A stretch of DNA of 64,000 nucleotides, from assembly GCA_918797485.1 (NCBI GenBank), contig CAKKNE010000005.1, positions 2,542,001 through 2,606,000 of the forward strand, read 5' to 3'. Position 1 is the stretch's first letter, and every line of letters begins with the position of its first letter. The stretch comes from Pelagomonas calceolata. Taxonomy: Eukaryota > Sar > Pelagophyceae > Pelagomonadales > Pelagomonadaceae. Positions 25,534-35,065 of the stretch are shown piece by piece. A program made the position numbers and the translations under genes. Under the pieces are notes generated by a model. The model did no database searches. It saw only the letters and a list, made by a program, of their open reading frames with translations, and was not told the DNA's origin.

Positions 25534-26284
25534 GATGGTCTAGAGCTCATGGCAGCGATCGGCTGGGGCTACTGCCCTCTAGCGCCGAACTTATACCACA
25601 TCTCCTGCTGGCTTGGAACTAGTATGTACAGATATGCTAGCGTCTTTTCGAAGCGCGCACCCACGGTTCTCAGGAGCCGCCCGGCCCCGCGGGCGCGTCC
25701 GGCGAGATGTCCGCCGGCTTTACGCTCGCAACAACCCGAGACCTCGGCCCCGCGCCCCTGGCGCGCGCGCGGCGCGCAAGTACTACCGCATGTGCTCCCG
25801 GGGATCCTGTCCCTCTCGGGGCCGCGCGAGTCCATACCGGGCCCCGGGCTCCCCGAGACGAACGCGAAGCTGGTCGCGCGGCGTGACGGACGCCTCGCGT
25901 ACTACGCGCAGCGCAGGGGGGGGGTGCCTCGGAACTCGTCCGGGGGGCCTCCGCCGGGCCGCGCAGCGCGGCCCGGAGACTCCTCTCGGGCGGAGGAGAC
26001 GCCGCCGCCCGACGCCGCGCGCCGCTTCCGGGACGCGAGCGCGGCCGGAGCCGTCCCGGCGCGGGGACCACAACATGCGGGGGTCGCGCTGATGCGTGCG
26101 AAACCGGGCCGGCCTCTGCTAGCCGCACGTGCGCTCCTGCCGCCGGGCCTTGTTTTTGGCAGCGCCAATCCTTGCCAGCTGCTCCAAAGGGCGGCCTCGC
26201 ACCTGTTTGCCCGTCGCCTCCACGCCCGCGGTGTGGGCGCTGAGCTGCCCTTGCTCTCACGCGGTCTCGGCTAGCCGGCTGCCC
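25534..26284. other. divergent promoter region between giant gene and FEA1-like gene
   Basis: This 750-bp GC-rich gap separates the two divergent ATGs at 25533 (-) and 26285 (+). It contains one copy of the GCTAGC...ACTAG element. No supportable gene; the ORFs crossing it are Arg/Pro-rich noise. An in-frame ATG at 26129 was not used because the ATG at 26285 starts a clean signal peptide. Confidence 0.6.
25618..25642 (-). promoter_or_regulatory. palindromic intergenic element, copy A (divergent variant)
   Basis: Read on the minus strand: GCTAGC, spacer with CTGTACA, then TACTAG. It lies 85-110 bp upstream of the giant gene start. It is weaker than other copies because GCG is replaced by GCA. 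Confidence 0.45.
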
Positions 26285-28822
26285 ATGCGGTTCCTCGTTC
26301 TCGTGGCGGCCTGCGCGGGCGCGCGGCGGCTCGACATCGTCGGGGATGGCACCCGCCAGTATGCGAGCCAGGGCGCCTGCTATGACCCGACCACGCAAAT
26401 CACCGTTTGCTTCCGTCCCTGGGCATACGATTGGTCTTCCAATTTGACTCAAGCCGAACGACTGTCTCAATCAGAGTGCGAGGCAGTTGGCAATACGTGG
26501 TACGCAAAAGGCCACATCGGCTCCGACGGCTGCTGCCTGTGTGACTCGAACTGCGACCACTCGCTGGAGACGGCGGCTGCTGGAACCTGCAACTACCCCG
26601 ACAGGAACGCGGGGAGCTGCCAAAACGCCGCAACGGGTCAAGTGACGTGTGACGTGACGGCGGGCCAATGCGCTTCCCCGAACGTCTGGTCCGAAGCCGG
26701 CGCGCTCGACTCGGACGGCTGCTGCTTCTGCGACGAGACGTGCGACCATTCGGCCAAAACGGGGACGGACTGTTACTTGAAAGACTACGCCGATGAATCG
26801 CAGAGCGACGGCTCGTGCTACGATTTTACGACGCACCAGGTCACGTGCGACGTCGGGCACGCGGCTTGCGACGCCATGGGCGCCTACTGGTATTCACCGG
26901 GCTACATTAGCGGTTCCAGTGGCTGTTGCCACTGCGACGCGTCGTGCGACCACACGCTTGAGACGGGCTCGGACTGTAGCAGTAATTACTACGGTGCCGA
27001 CGGCACGCAAGGCTCAGGAGGGGGTCACGGTGCCGAGTATGGCCCAGCTGACGGGGGCGCCTGCTATAACGCCGACGGCACGCATGGCATCACGTGTAAC
27101 GTCGCTGAGGCGGACTGCACGGGGGATTACTTGGCTCCGGGATACACATACGGTGGCTGCTGCCTGTGCGAGGCCGGCTGCGACCATTCCGCGGAAACAA
27201 GTACGGACTGCTCATACTACGACGATGAGGGCGATGCTGACGACCCCAATCCCTGGGGTTGGCAGACGCTCGCCGGCTACCAGACGGCCACGGACGTCGG
27301 GCCGCACGCGAAGATCGACCTCGATATGGAGGAGCTTGAAATCAGGGTGGGCGAGTACGACATCAACCCAAACTGGATCACCGAGGCCATGTTCATCTAC
27401 GAGAACGGCGGCGGCGGCTTGTGTTCGCAGGCCGACGTCGACGCGGCGATGACCTCGGACACGACGCCCTGGTGCACGGACACGACTCAGGCCCTCGGCA
27501 ACTCCCAGAAGTTCACCTCGATCCGCACGCTCAAGGGCTTCGCGACGAAGAACTACGCTTCGGACAAACTCACCGGCGCGGATGGTGGGAATTACGGCGA
27601 GCGGATGCCCCCGATCTACGCCGGCTACTGGAACGACTGGGCGTGGGCAGACACGTTCATCACGAAGGACTACTCCGCGACAGTCAAACCCTCTGGGTGG
27701 AACCAGCTCATCAAGAAGGGCGCCAACTACCAGGCGGTCTGGATGTACGTGCTCCACGAGCTCGAGGACGCCATCGGCGACTGCTATGATGGCGACATCT
27801 ACGCCAACGACGGGACCCCGACCGGCGGCGCGCCGCACGCGTGGGACGAGGGCTGGGCGTTTTACGCCGGGTCGCTGGTCGCAGAGACGGCGCACGACGC
27901 CGTCACGGTCCGCGGTACGCTGATCTGGGAGCTCGCGGAGAAGCGTGGCCAGGATTTCGGCACCACACACTCTACCGGCCCCGCCTCGGTGAACGTCCAG
28001 CTCCTCGCCAAATTCATTGAGGGCCGCGACAAAATCATCGCCGCTGACTGCGCCGGCGCCGAGCCCCTCGTCGAGGACATTCGCAAGCTGATGACCGTGC
28101 CGCTCGTCCAGGGCACGCTCAAGTACGCGTACAAGGCGGACCCGGCCAACGCCGGTGGCGAATGCGTCGCCGACGCGGGAATGAATGCCATGACCGCCAG
28201 CGACGGTTGCGTCAAGTCGTGGGCCGAGGCCTGGGCCTTCGCCGCGGCCGTGCTCCCACAGATCGCCGAGTGCGACTGGGGGGTCGCCGAGAAGATCAGG
28301 TATAGCTTAGACATCGAAGCGGCGACGCCGGTGCAAGGGGGCTTCTACAGCGTCAAGGCGGCGATCGAGTCGACATACCCGTGCCTGGGCATCACGTGCG
28401 CCGACGTCGGCGCTTACGCGGGCACTATGCCCTGCGGTGACCCCGGCCCTACCGACGACGACGACGACGACGACGACGACCTCCTCGACGGCGGCCTAAG
28501 GGAGGTCATGTCCCTGGCGCCCATGGGCCTCGCGGCGATCGGCATAACGTTCACCGGCATCACGATTGCGACGCTTGTCAATCTGGCCCAGGAACAGTGC
28601 GCCCTGGGTCCCACGATCATCTTCGAGGCCGGCACGACGCACCCGTACTACATCACCCCGAACCTGTGCACGATCGGCGCCCACACGTACTCGTCCAAGA
28701 AGACTGTGCGCGACGCGTCGCCGCGCAAGGTGTGCCGCAAGTTCTGCGAAGCGGCGTCCGCTGCTGGGAAGCTGGCGCTCAAGCAGGTGCACGGCCTGAC
28801 GTGTTACTGCAAGAGGAAATGA
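26285..28822 (+). CDS. membrane-anchored Cys-rich protein with FEA1-like (low-iron-inducible periplasmic) domain
   Basis: 845 residues. The ATG at 26285 begins MRFLVLVAACAGA, a signal peptide. Residues about 20-320 hold five Cys repeats of the form GxCYD...QVTCDV...GCCxCDxxCDHxxET. Residues about 338-718 resemble the FEA1/H43 low-iron or high-CO2 inducible periplasmic proteins of algae; supporting motifs are VLHELEDAIGDC and AWDEGWAFYAGSL. A poly-Asp linker, one membrane helix (residues about 741-767) and a six-Cys basic tail follow, matching the gene ending at 1816. FEA1 proteins assist iron uptake in Chlamydomonas; here the domain would be tethered to the membrane. The fold assignment rests on remembered motifs, so it is moderate. 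Confidence 0.7.
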   Translation: MRFLVLVAACAGARRLDIVGDGTRQYASQGACYDPTTQITVCFRPWAYDWSSNLTQAERLSQSECEAVGNTWYAKGHIGSDGCCLCDSNCDHSLETAAAGTCNYPDRNAGSCQNAATGQVTCDVTAGQCASPNVWSEAGALDSDGCCFCDETCDHSAKTGTDCYLKDYADESQSDGSCYDFTTHQVTCDVGHAACDAMGAYWYSPGYISGSSGCCHCDASCDHTLETGSDCSSNYYGADGTQGSGGGHGAEYGPADGGACYNADGTHGITCNVAEADCTGDYLAPGYTYGGCCLCEAGCDHSAETSTDCSYYDDEGDADDPNPWGWQTLAGYQTATDVGPHAKIDLDMEELEIRVGEYDINPNWITEAMFIYENGGGGLCSQADVDAAMTSDTTPWCTDTTQALGNSQKFTSIRTLKGFATKNYASDKLTGADGGNYGERMPPIYAGYWNDWAWADTFITKDYSATVKPSGWNQLIKKGANYQAVWMYVLHELEDAIGDCYDGDIYANDGTPTGGAPHAWDEGWAFYAGSLVAETAHDAVTVRGTLIWELAEKRGQDFGTTHSTGPASVNVQLLAKFIEGRDKIIAADCAGAEPLVEDIRKLMTVPLVQGTLKYAYKADPANAGGECVADAGMNAMTASDGCVKSWAEAWAFAAAVLPQIAECDWGVAEKIRYSLDIEAATPVQGGFYSVKAAIESTYPCLGITCADVGAYAGTMPCGDPGPTDDDDDDDDDLLDGGLREVMSLAPMGLAAIGITFTGITIATLVNLAQEQCALGPTIIFEAGTTHPYYITPNLCTIGAHTYSSKKTVRDASPRKVCRKFCEAASAAGKLALKQVHGLTCYCKRK

Positions 28823-28942
28823 TCAGGGGTCGATCTCTCCTTCTTCTCTGGACCCGTCCGCGCCGAACCTGACCTTTCCCTTCTTTTGTAAATTTTAATA
28901 TCCGCCGCCTTCGGCTATTTGTTTCTTCACCGGGCGAGCTAC

Positions 28943-31161
28943 TTACCCCTCCTCGACAAGCAGGTCGCGGGAGAACGACACGGACCGCCGCGTCCGACAC
29001 GTCGACGGCGGCGGCTTCGCGGCCGCCGAGGGCGAGAGGACGCCGCGCCGCACGAGACGCGCGTCGCGCGCCGCCGTCTTGCGCCGCTGCGCGCGGTCGA
29101 CCTCGCGCCGGTAGAGCGCCTGGACGCGCTCGGCCAGCGACGCGCGACGGCCCGCGGCGGCCGCCCGCCGGGACTGCTTGCCCGCGACCATGGTCCAGAC
29201 GCGCTGGCCGGACGGCGTCAGGGGCCCGTCCGCCGCGCGGCCCGCCGCGGAAACCGCCGTCCAGGCGGGCGAGGGGAGCGGCGACGGCGCGGCCCACGGC
29301 TTCTTCGGGCTCCGCGGCGCGTGGACCCGCCACGCCTGCGAGTAGAGCGGGAGCACGGGCACGAGCTTCGACCGGGGGATCGCGCCCCGGCCGCTGCCCC
29401 TGACGACGCTCCGCGCCTCGCCGACGCCGTGCAGCTCCGCCTTGGCCCGTTCGAGCGCGACGCCGCCGCTGCGCGCCGCGAAGGCGCGCCGCGCGTCGGC
29501 CAGCAGCCGCTTCAGGACGGCGTCGCGCCGGCGGGGCGGCACCGCGTGCTTCACGGCCGCGACGACGGCGTCCGTGCCCGTCGTCCGGCGCCGCCTCCCG
29601 GAGAAGCCGCCTTCCGAAGCCGCGGCGTTCCCCATCTCGACGAGCGCGTCCGCCTGTGTGGAAATCAACCATTGCGTCGGGTGCTATTCTCGGGCTGGCT
29701 CCGTCGAGCGGCGAGGAACCGGCACTCTCACGCTATCGAGCAGGCGCCGCGTCGGTGGAGTGGAGGACGACGCGACGATTCAGCACGAACGCGCCGTAAA
29801 ACTTCGATTTCCACGCAGGCAAGCGCCTTTCGGAGCCGCGTCCGCATGTCCCCGATGCGCTGCTTGATGGTGCGGAACTTGTGGTCGCGCTCGGCGTCGT
29901 GCGCGGCCGCGCGCCGCCGCGCCGTGCGCAGGTCCTGGACGCGGCGCGCCTGCTCGGCGTCGGCCGAGAGCGCCGACCGCTCCCGGCGCTCGCGCGCGTC
30001 GAGCGCGTCGCAGACGCGCCGCTCGCGCGCGACCTCGGCCTCGACCGACCGCTGCCAGACCAGCCGCAGCGCGGCGAGGCGCGCGGCGGTGCAGACGCGG
30101 TAGTCGCGCGCCGCGCGCTGGACCACGCGGACGCGCCGGGCCAGCTCGCGCACCGCGTGCCGGAACTTGCCCGCGGCGCCGGCGCTCGCCTCGAGGACGA
30201 ACCGGAGCCGCCGCGCCGCGAGCCGCCGCCGCCGCGCGCGCTGCGTCACGGCGTAGCGCAGCGACCCGCCCACGCACCGGCCGACCGCGGCGAGCGCCGC
30301 GAGCCGCCGGACCACGACGGTTCGCCGCCGCCACGCCGCGAGCGTCGTCGCCGCGCGCGCGCGCCGGCGGCGCTCGCGCGCGGCGCGGAGGCCCTCCGCC
30401 AGGCGCGCCGCGGCCCGCGCCGCCGCGACCGTCGCGAGCATGTCGCGGCCGCGCCTCAGGGCGGCGCGCCGCGCCTCGCGCGCCTTCACCTTCTCCGCGA
30501 TGCGCGTCCGCTCGGCCTCCAGGAGGGCGTCCTTGCGTTTTTTCGCGGCCTCCTGCGCCGACTCCATGCGCCGGTGCGCGGCGCGAACGGCCGTCGCCGC
30601 CGAGCCGCGGGGCCGGCGCCGCGCCGCCGGCGACGGCGGCTCGAGCGCGAGGGGCGACGGCGCCGCGAACGCCGACGGTTCGTCCACCGGCGGCTCGAAG
30701 GCCGACTCGGCGTCCACCGGCGGCTCGAAGGCCGACTCGGCGTCCACCGGCGGCTCGAAGGCCGACGGGTCGTCGGCGGCGGCCGGCAACGGCTCGAACG
30801 CCGACGGGTCGGCCGCGGCGTCCGGCTCGTCTTCGGCGGTCGGCTTCGGCGCGGCCCAGGGCGCCCACTGCTGCGGCGCCATGAGCGGCGGGGGCGGCGG
30901 CGGCGACGCGAGCCGCGGCGCCGCGACGGGCGTCGGCGGCGGCGCCTCCGCCGCCGCGTCGGGGGCGGCCGCGTTCTCCTTCTCCGACGCCGCGCGGCGC
31001 GCGTCGCTCTTCTTCTTGATGATCTCCAGGTTCCGCTCCTGGCGCATCACGCTGGAGAAGGCCTTGCTCTTGGCCAGCCAGCCGGGCCGCTGCTCGCCGA
31101 GCCGGAAGCGGTGCGCAGCGGTGATGCCGGCCATCCGCTCGTCCGCGCGGCGCTGCGCCAT
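28943..31161 (-). CDS. Arg/Ala-rich helical protein (IQ/coiled-coil-like), two exons
   Basis: ATG at 31161; exon 1 runs to 29815 (449 codons, phase 0), an intron spans 29654-29814, and exon 2 runs 29653-28943, giving about 685 residues. The N-terminus has a conserved-looking basic helix (PGWLAKSKAFSSVMRQERN). A Pro-rich segment with three or four copies of DAESAFEPPV follows. Then comes a long Arg/Ala/Glu helical region with IQ-like spacing. The C-terminal exon is basic and unrecognised. Without the intron the two ORFs would look like separate genes. Function is unknown; cytoskeletal proteins often look like this, but that is inference. Confidence 0.6.
29654..29814 (-). other. 161-nt intron with terminal inverted repeats (introner-like)
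   Basis: GT at 29814 and CAG at 29656-29654 on the minus strand. The flanks form an inverted repeat: GCCTGCGTGGAAATC at the 5' end (29820-29806) and its near-perfect complement at the 3' end (29652-29666), 14 of 15 matching. Splicing joins two ORFs in phase 0. This is the structure expected of introner elements made by DNA-transposon-like insertion. Confidence 0.65.
30675..30775 (-). repeat. 30-bp tandem repeat inside the Arg/Ala-rich gene
   Basis: Three to four copies of a 30-bp unit encode DAESAFEPPV. The copies are nearly identical at DNA level. Confidence 0.85.
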
Positions 31162-31304
31162 CGTTTGGGCCGCGACCGGGACGGGCGGCGGCGCCTGGGG
31201 GCAGCCCGCGGACGGTGCAACAAAAACGGACGCGCCGGCGGGTTTTTTTTTTACTCGCGCACAAAAAAAAACGGCCTAGTACTACGACATACAGGCGGGT
31301 CAAG

Positions 31305-31853
31305 TTAGTTGTAGTTCTCCCGCTCGACGGGCTGGTGGATCGTGTGGTGGATGCCCGCGCGCTGGCGCTTGATCGAGTCCTCGAGCCAGGCCGGCCGTTT
31401 AGCCGCGTCGGCCCGCGCGACGGTCTCCGCGTAGACGTCGTCGCCGTCGCCGCCCGGGCCCGGGGCCGCCGCGCGCGCGGCGGGCCAGAGCGCGACGCCC
31501 TCGGCGGCGACGAAGGCCGCCTCGCGCGCGGGCGCGTCGGTGAAGAACTGGTCCACCCTGACGAAGGCCCGCGGCACCTCGCCCCGGAACGACGGCGCCA
31601 CGAGCTGTGTGGGTTGGAAGAAGCCGGCCGTCCACCAGTGGCGCATCTGGCCGGGGTAGAAGGGGCCCTGGCGCTTGCCCTGTTTGTCGCGGTAGTACCA
31701 GAGCATGGCCCGCCCGATGTCCTTCTTCGCCCACTTCTCCGGCATCTCTGGCATTTCGTCGTCGGCCTCGTCGGCCTCGTCGCGCGCGCGCTTCTTCGAG
31801 TCCTTCTCCTCTTTTGCGGGGGCGGCTGCCGCGGCGCTCGCCTCGTCGGCCAT
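31305..31853 (-). CDS. GYF-domain protein
   Basis: 182 residues, ATG at 31853. After an acidic/Lys-rich N-terminus, residues about 45-95 form a GYF-type domain: MLWYYRD, QGPFYPGQM, WWTAGFF. In this family the GPF turn and following aromatic residues bind proline-rich peptides in spliceosomal or trafficking proteins. The C-terminal part, with a short basic WLEDSIKRQRAG helix, is typical of nuclear RNA-processing partners, but the exact orthologue is not clear. Shares the divergent region with the + gene at 32275. Confidence 0.75.
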   Translation of the reverse strand: MADEASAAAAAPAKEEKDSKKRARDEADEADDEMPEMPEKWAKKDIGRAMLWYYRDKQGKRQGPFYPGQMRHWWTAGFFQPTQLVAPSFRGEVPRAFVRVDQFFTDAPAREAAFVAAEGVALWPAARAAAPGPGGDGDDVYAETVARADAAKRPAWLEDSIKRQRAGIHHTIHQPVERENYN

Positions 31854-32054
31854 CTGTGTGCTAATCTGCTGATCGCTTAAGCAGAACTTTGTCCTCTTAT
31901 ATGGAGAGGTGTGCTGTGTAGAGCTGGTTATGCAACTCCCTCACTGTCGGCCTCTTCGCTACGCTGCGCGCGGGTGTCAAGGGCGATTTCTCGGCAGTCT
32001 GTGGCTACGAGCTTTCGTCTGCTGCCTTTTTTTTACCTCTGCGCGCTCGACAAG

Positions 32055-32076
32055 GCTAGCGGTTGTAAGGCACTAG
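32055..32076 (+). promoter_or_regulatory. palindromic intergenic element, copy B
   Basis: GCTAGCG, then GTTGTAAGG, then CACTAG. It lies about 200 bp from both divergent ATGs (31853 - and 32275 +). Confidence 0.6.
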
Positions 32077-32274
32077 AAATCCCAGCCTAAAAAGTGGCCG
32101 CCAAAAACGCGCCAAAAAAGAGTGTCCACACCCTCGGCTCTCGCGTCTGAAGTGGCCAAAACTTTCCTCACAGCCTCGCCTGCGACGAGACCGCAGCGAG
32201 CGCAAGCCTGGAAATCACACCCTCGCGGGAGAGCCACTCTTCGCCGCCTCTCCGCCCGCGCCCTTAGCTTCGCC

Positions 32275-33654
32275 ATGCTGCGCTGCCTCGCCGTCGCCGG
32301 CTGCGCGGCGGCCCTCGCGCCGCGGCTGCCCCACCGCCGGCGCGCCCCCCCCAAAACGCGGCTGCGCATGGCGCCGCTCGAGCCCTTCGACCCGCTCGGC
32401 AAGCTCGAGGCCCTCACGCAGAGCTGGCGCGACGGCGGCTGGCAGGTGCGCAAGCGCAAGGGCGCGCTCTTCCCCGAGATCGTGCCGCAGCCCGGCCCCC
32501 AGGGCTGGGCGGCCGACGAGGCGCAGCAGGTCGAGGTCCGGACCGAGGCGGCGACGCAGGAGATCACGACGACGGCCGCCGCGGGCCGCGACGCGTGGCT
32601 AGCGACGACGAGCAATGGCGCCAAGGCGCTGTCGGCGCCGGACTCGAGCGACGGCAGCAAGGAGCTCGCCGTCGCCGGCGACTTCTCGGCGTTCCTGCAG
32701 CGGCCCGAGATCGCGGACCGCTACGAGCGCACGGCCGAGGGCGCCATCGTCTTCCGCGACGAGGGCCAGCTGGGCGCGACGGTCGCGGCCTTCGCGACGG
32801 AGCTCACGCGGGAGCTCGGCGCGGCGGCGCGCGCGCTCGCGCGCTACGTCGACGACCTCGAGGCCGAGCTCGCCGCGGCCGACGAGGGCGCGGTGCTGCT
32901 GCGGAGCCAGCTCGCCGACGCGGAGAAGTCCGTCGAGGAGAAGGTGAGCGTCGCCGAGGCCGAGGCGGCGCGCGCGCGCGAGGCGCGTGAGCTCGCCGCG
33001 CAGGCCGAGGCCGCGAAGCGCAAGGCCGAGGCCGAGGCGGCCGAGGCCGAGGAGGCCGCCGAGGCCAAGGCGGCGGCGCTGGCCCGCGTCGAGGGCGAGG
33101 CGTCGTCGAACGAGCAGGACGTCCAGGCCGCGCGCGCGGCGGCCGTCGAGCTCGAGACGCGCCTCGTCGACGCGGAGAGCCGCGCGCGCGCGCTCGCGGA
33201 CGAGGCCCAGGCCGTGGCGCGGCGCGCGGCCGCGGCCGAGCGCCAGGCCGCGTCGGCGGCCGGCGCGCAGGAGGCGACCGAGGCCGTACTAGATGCGATG
33301 AAGCGGCGCGCCGAGGCGGCGGAGGAGTCGGCGGACGCCGCCGCGCGGGCGTCGGCCGAGGCGCTGGCGCGGGCCGAGGCGTCCGAGGCGCAACTTAAAA
33401 AACAGCTCGCGGACCTCGCCGACAGCGTCGACGACGCGGCCGTCGCGGAGGTCGTCGCCGACGCGACGGCGGCCGTCGCCGAGGTCGCCGCCAAGGCGTC
33501 CGCGTCTGGGAAGAAGCCGGCGCTGTCGCGCATGCGCAAGGCCGACCTCATCCTCGAGTGCGAGGCGCGCGGGCTGGCCTTCGAGGGCCTCAAGGTGCCC
33601 GAGCTGCGCGTCCTGCTCAGGGGGGCGCGCGCGAACGACAATAATGCGAACTGA
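32275..33654 (+). CDS. plastid-targeted coiled-coil protein with C-terminal SAP-like domain
   Basis: 459 residues from the ATG at 32275. This start was chosen because it gives a bipartite leader: a hydrophobic signal ending AALAP, then a basic RLPHRRRAPPKTRLRM transit region, as in ochrophyte plastid proteins. A conserved-looking segment follows (LTQSWRDGGWQVRKRKG). Residues about 200-400 are a long Ala/Glu-rich coiled coil. The last 45 residues (MRKADLILECEARGL, EGLKVPELR) match SAP/Rho-N-like helix-turn-helix domains that bind nucleic acid. Possibly a nucleoid or thylakoid-associated scaffold; that role is inference. Confidence 0.7.
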   Translation: MLRCLAVAGCAAALAPRLPHRRRAPPKTRLRMAPLEPFDPLGKLEALTQSWRDGGWQVRKRKGALFPEIVPQPGPQGWAADEAQQVEVRTEAATQEITTTAAAGRDAWLATTSNGAKALSAPDSSDGSKELAVAGDFSAFLQRPEIADRYERTAEGAIVFRDEGQLGATVAAFATELTRELGAAARALARYVDDLEAELAAADEGAVLLRSQLADAEKSVEEKVSVAEAEAARAREARELAAQAEAAKRKAEAEAAEAEEAAEAKAAALARVEGEASSNEQDVQAARAAAVELETRLVDAESRARALADEAQAVARRAAAAERQAASAAGAQEATEAVLDAMKRRAEAAEESADAAARASAEALARAEASEAQLKKQLADLADSVDDAAVAEVVADATAAVAEVAAKASASGKKPALSRMRKADLILECEARGLAFEGLKVPELRVLLRGARANDNNAN

Positions 33655-33677
33655 TGATATATATATATACCTTAGAC

Positions 33678-34877
33678 TTAGTCCGCGCGCCCGGCGAGCA
33701 CCGCGCGCTGGTACGCCTTCCGCGAGTCGCCGTCGCGGAGCGCCTCGTAGGCCGCGGAGATGCGCTTGAAGAGCTCCGCCGACGCGTCCGCCGTCGCCGA
33801 GCCGACGTGCCGGTCGGGATGATGCGCGCGCGCGAGGTCGCGGAAGCTCCGCTTGATCTCCGGCGTCGCCGCCGTCGCCGGCAGGCCGAGCGCGACGTAG
33901 TGCCGCGCCTTGCCGAGGCGTAACGCGGCGGAACTCGCCGGCGCGAAGACGCCGGCGGCCGCGCGCTGCGCCGCGCGCGCGTAGTAGGCGTCGTCGGCGT
34001 CGCAGGACTCGCGGCCGCCGCACGACTCGCGGCCGCCGACGGAGCTCCGCTTGAACTCGAACGACGACCGGCGCGCCTGCTCCTCGCCCTTGCGCTGGGC
34101 CTGCTTGAAGCGCTCGGCGAAGGACTCGCGCTTGCGCATCTGGGGCTGCCGGTGCTGCGGCGGCGCCGCCTTCTGGGGCGTCGGCGACGGCGTCGTCGTG
34201 CGGAACGCGGGGAAGCCGCTCGGCGTGGCGCCGGCGCCGGTCGCCAGGGAGGGTCCGGGCGGCGGCGGCGGCGGCGGGGGCGGCCGCGCCGCGGCCGCGA
34301 CGGCCGCCCGCCGCCGCGCCGCTTCTGCCGCGTCGCGCGCCCGGCTTTCCTCGGCCGCCTGCCGCCGCCGCGCCTCGTCGGCGCGGGCGCGTGCCTCCTC
34401 CCGCGCCCTGCGGGCGCGTGCCGCCTCGAGCGCGAGCTGCTCCTGGCGCTGGCGCTCCAGCTCCTTCTCCGCCGCGACCTCGAGGTCGCGCGTCGGCGGC
34501 GTCGGCGGCGGGCGCGCGGGCTGCGGGGGCGTCGCGGCCGGCGGCGGCGGCGGCGGTGGGGTCGGCGGCGTGGCCACGGCCGGGGGCGGTGGCGGTATGG
34601 TCTGCTGCAGCAGAGCCGCGGTTTGTGCCGACACCGCTGCCGGCGCGGCCGGCGACGCGGCCGCCGCGGTGCCCGCGTTCTCCTTGCCGGCGGCCACCTG
34701 GTCGACCTTGTCCACCGACGCCCGGCCCTGCACCTTGACCGTGCCCAGCGGCGTCAGGATCTTCATCCACCCGCCGCCCGTCTTCTCCAGCACCACGCCG
34801 ACGGCGCCCTCGTGCGCGCCTTTGAGGAGGCGCACGGTGTCGCCCACGGCCAGGGCCTCGGCTTTTTGGCGCGGCAT
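33678..34877 (-). CDS. KOW-like plus J-domain protein
   Basis: 399 residues from the ATG at 34877. An in-frame ATG at 34979 would add a basic low-complexity leader and is less likely. Residues about 8-45 form a small beta barrel resembling KOW (VGDTVRLLKGAHEGAVGVV). The middle is Pro/Ala-rich with an Arg/Glu/Ala helix. The last 75 residues are a DnaJ J-domain with the HPD motif (AHHPDRH) that stimulates Hsp70 ATPase. No Gly/Phe or zinc region is present, so this is a class C (type III) J-protein. The client is unknown. Confidence 0.75.
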   Translation of the reverse strand: MPRQKAEALAVGDTVRLLKGAHEGAVGVVLEKTGGGWMKILTPLGTVKVQGRASVDKVDQVAAGKENAGTAAAASPAAPAAVSAQTAALLQQTIPPPPPAVATPPTPPPPPPPAATPPQPARPPPTPPTRDLEVAAEKELERQRQEQLALEAARARRAREEARARADEARRRQAAEESRARDAAEAARRRAAVAAAARPPPPPPPPPGPSLATGAGATPSGFPAFRTTTPSPTPQKAAPPQHRQPQMRKRESFAERFKQAQRKGEEQARRSSFEFKRSSVGGRESCGGRESCDADDAYYARAAQRAAAGVFAPASSAALRLGKARHYVALGLPATAATPEIKRSFRDLARAHHPDRHVGSATADASAELFKRISAAYEALRDGDSRKAYQRAVLAGRAD

Positions 34878-35039
34878 CCTTGCTCGCGCTGTTGTTGTCT
34901 GTTGTCGTCTGTTATTAGCCGTTTCGCGCCGCTGTCTCGACGCAGCGCGCGGGGAGCAGTGGCGGCGCTTAGCAGCCAAACTGAGCTCTCTGCGAGCCCC
35001 CGTCAGCGCGCACTGCGCCGTCGTTGGAGTTTGCGCCGG

Positions 35040-35065
35040 CCTAGCGTGGCCTGTAAGACACTAGG
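35040..35065 (+). promoter_or_regulatory. palindromic intergenic element, copy C
   Basis: CCTAGCG, spacer GGCC, then TGTAAGACACTAGG. It lies about 165 bp upstream of the J-protein ATG at 34877 (-), at the edge of the gene-free island. Confidence 0.6.

Noticed and set aside
28935-28950. Splice-donor-like GGGGTAAGT at the stop of the gene at 28943, with a possible acceptor near 28810
   Set aside because: The acceptor lies antisense to the coding end of the neighbouring FEA1-like gene, and splicing would add only about ten residues. The stop is taken as real.
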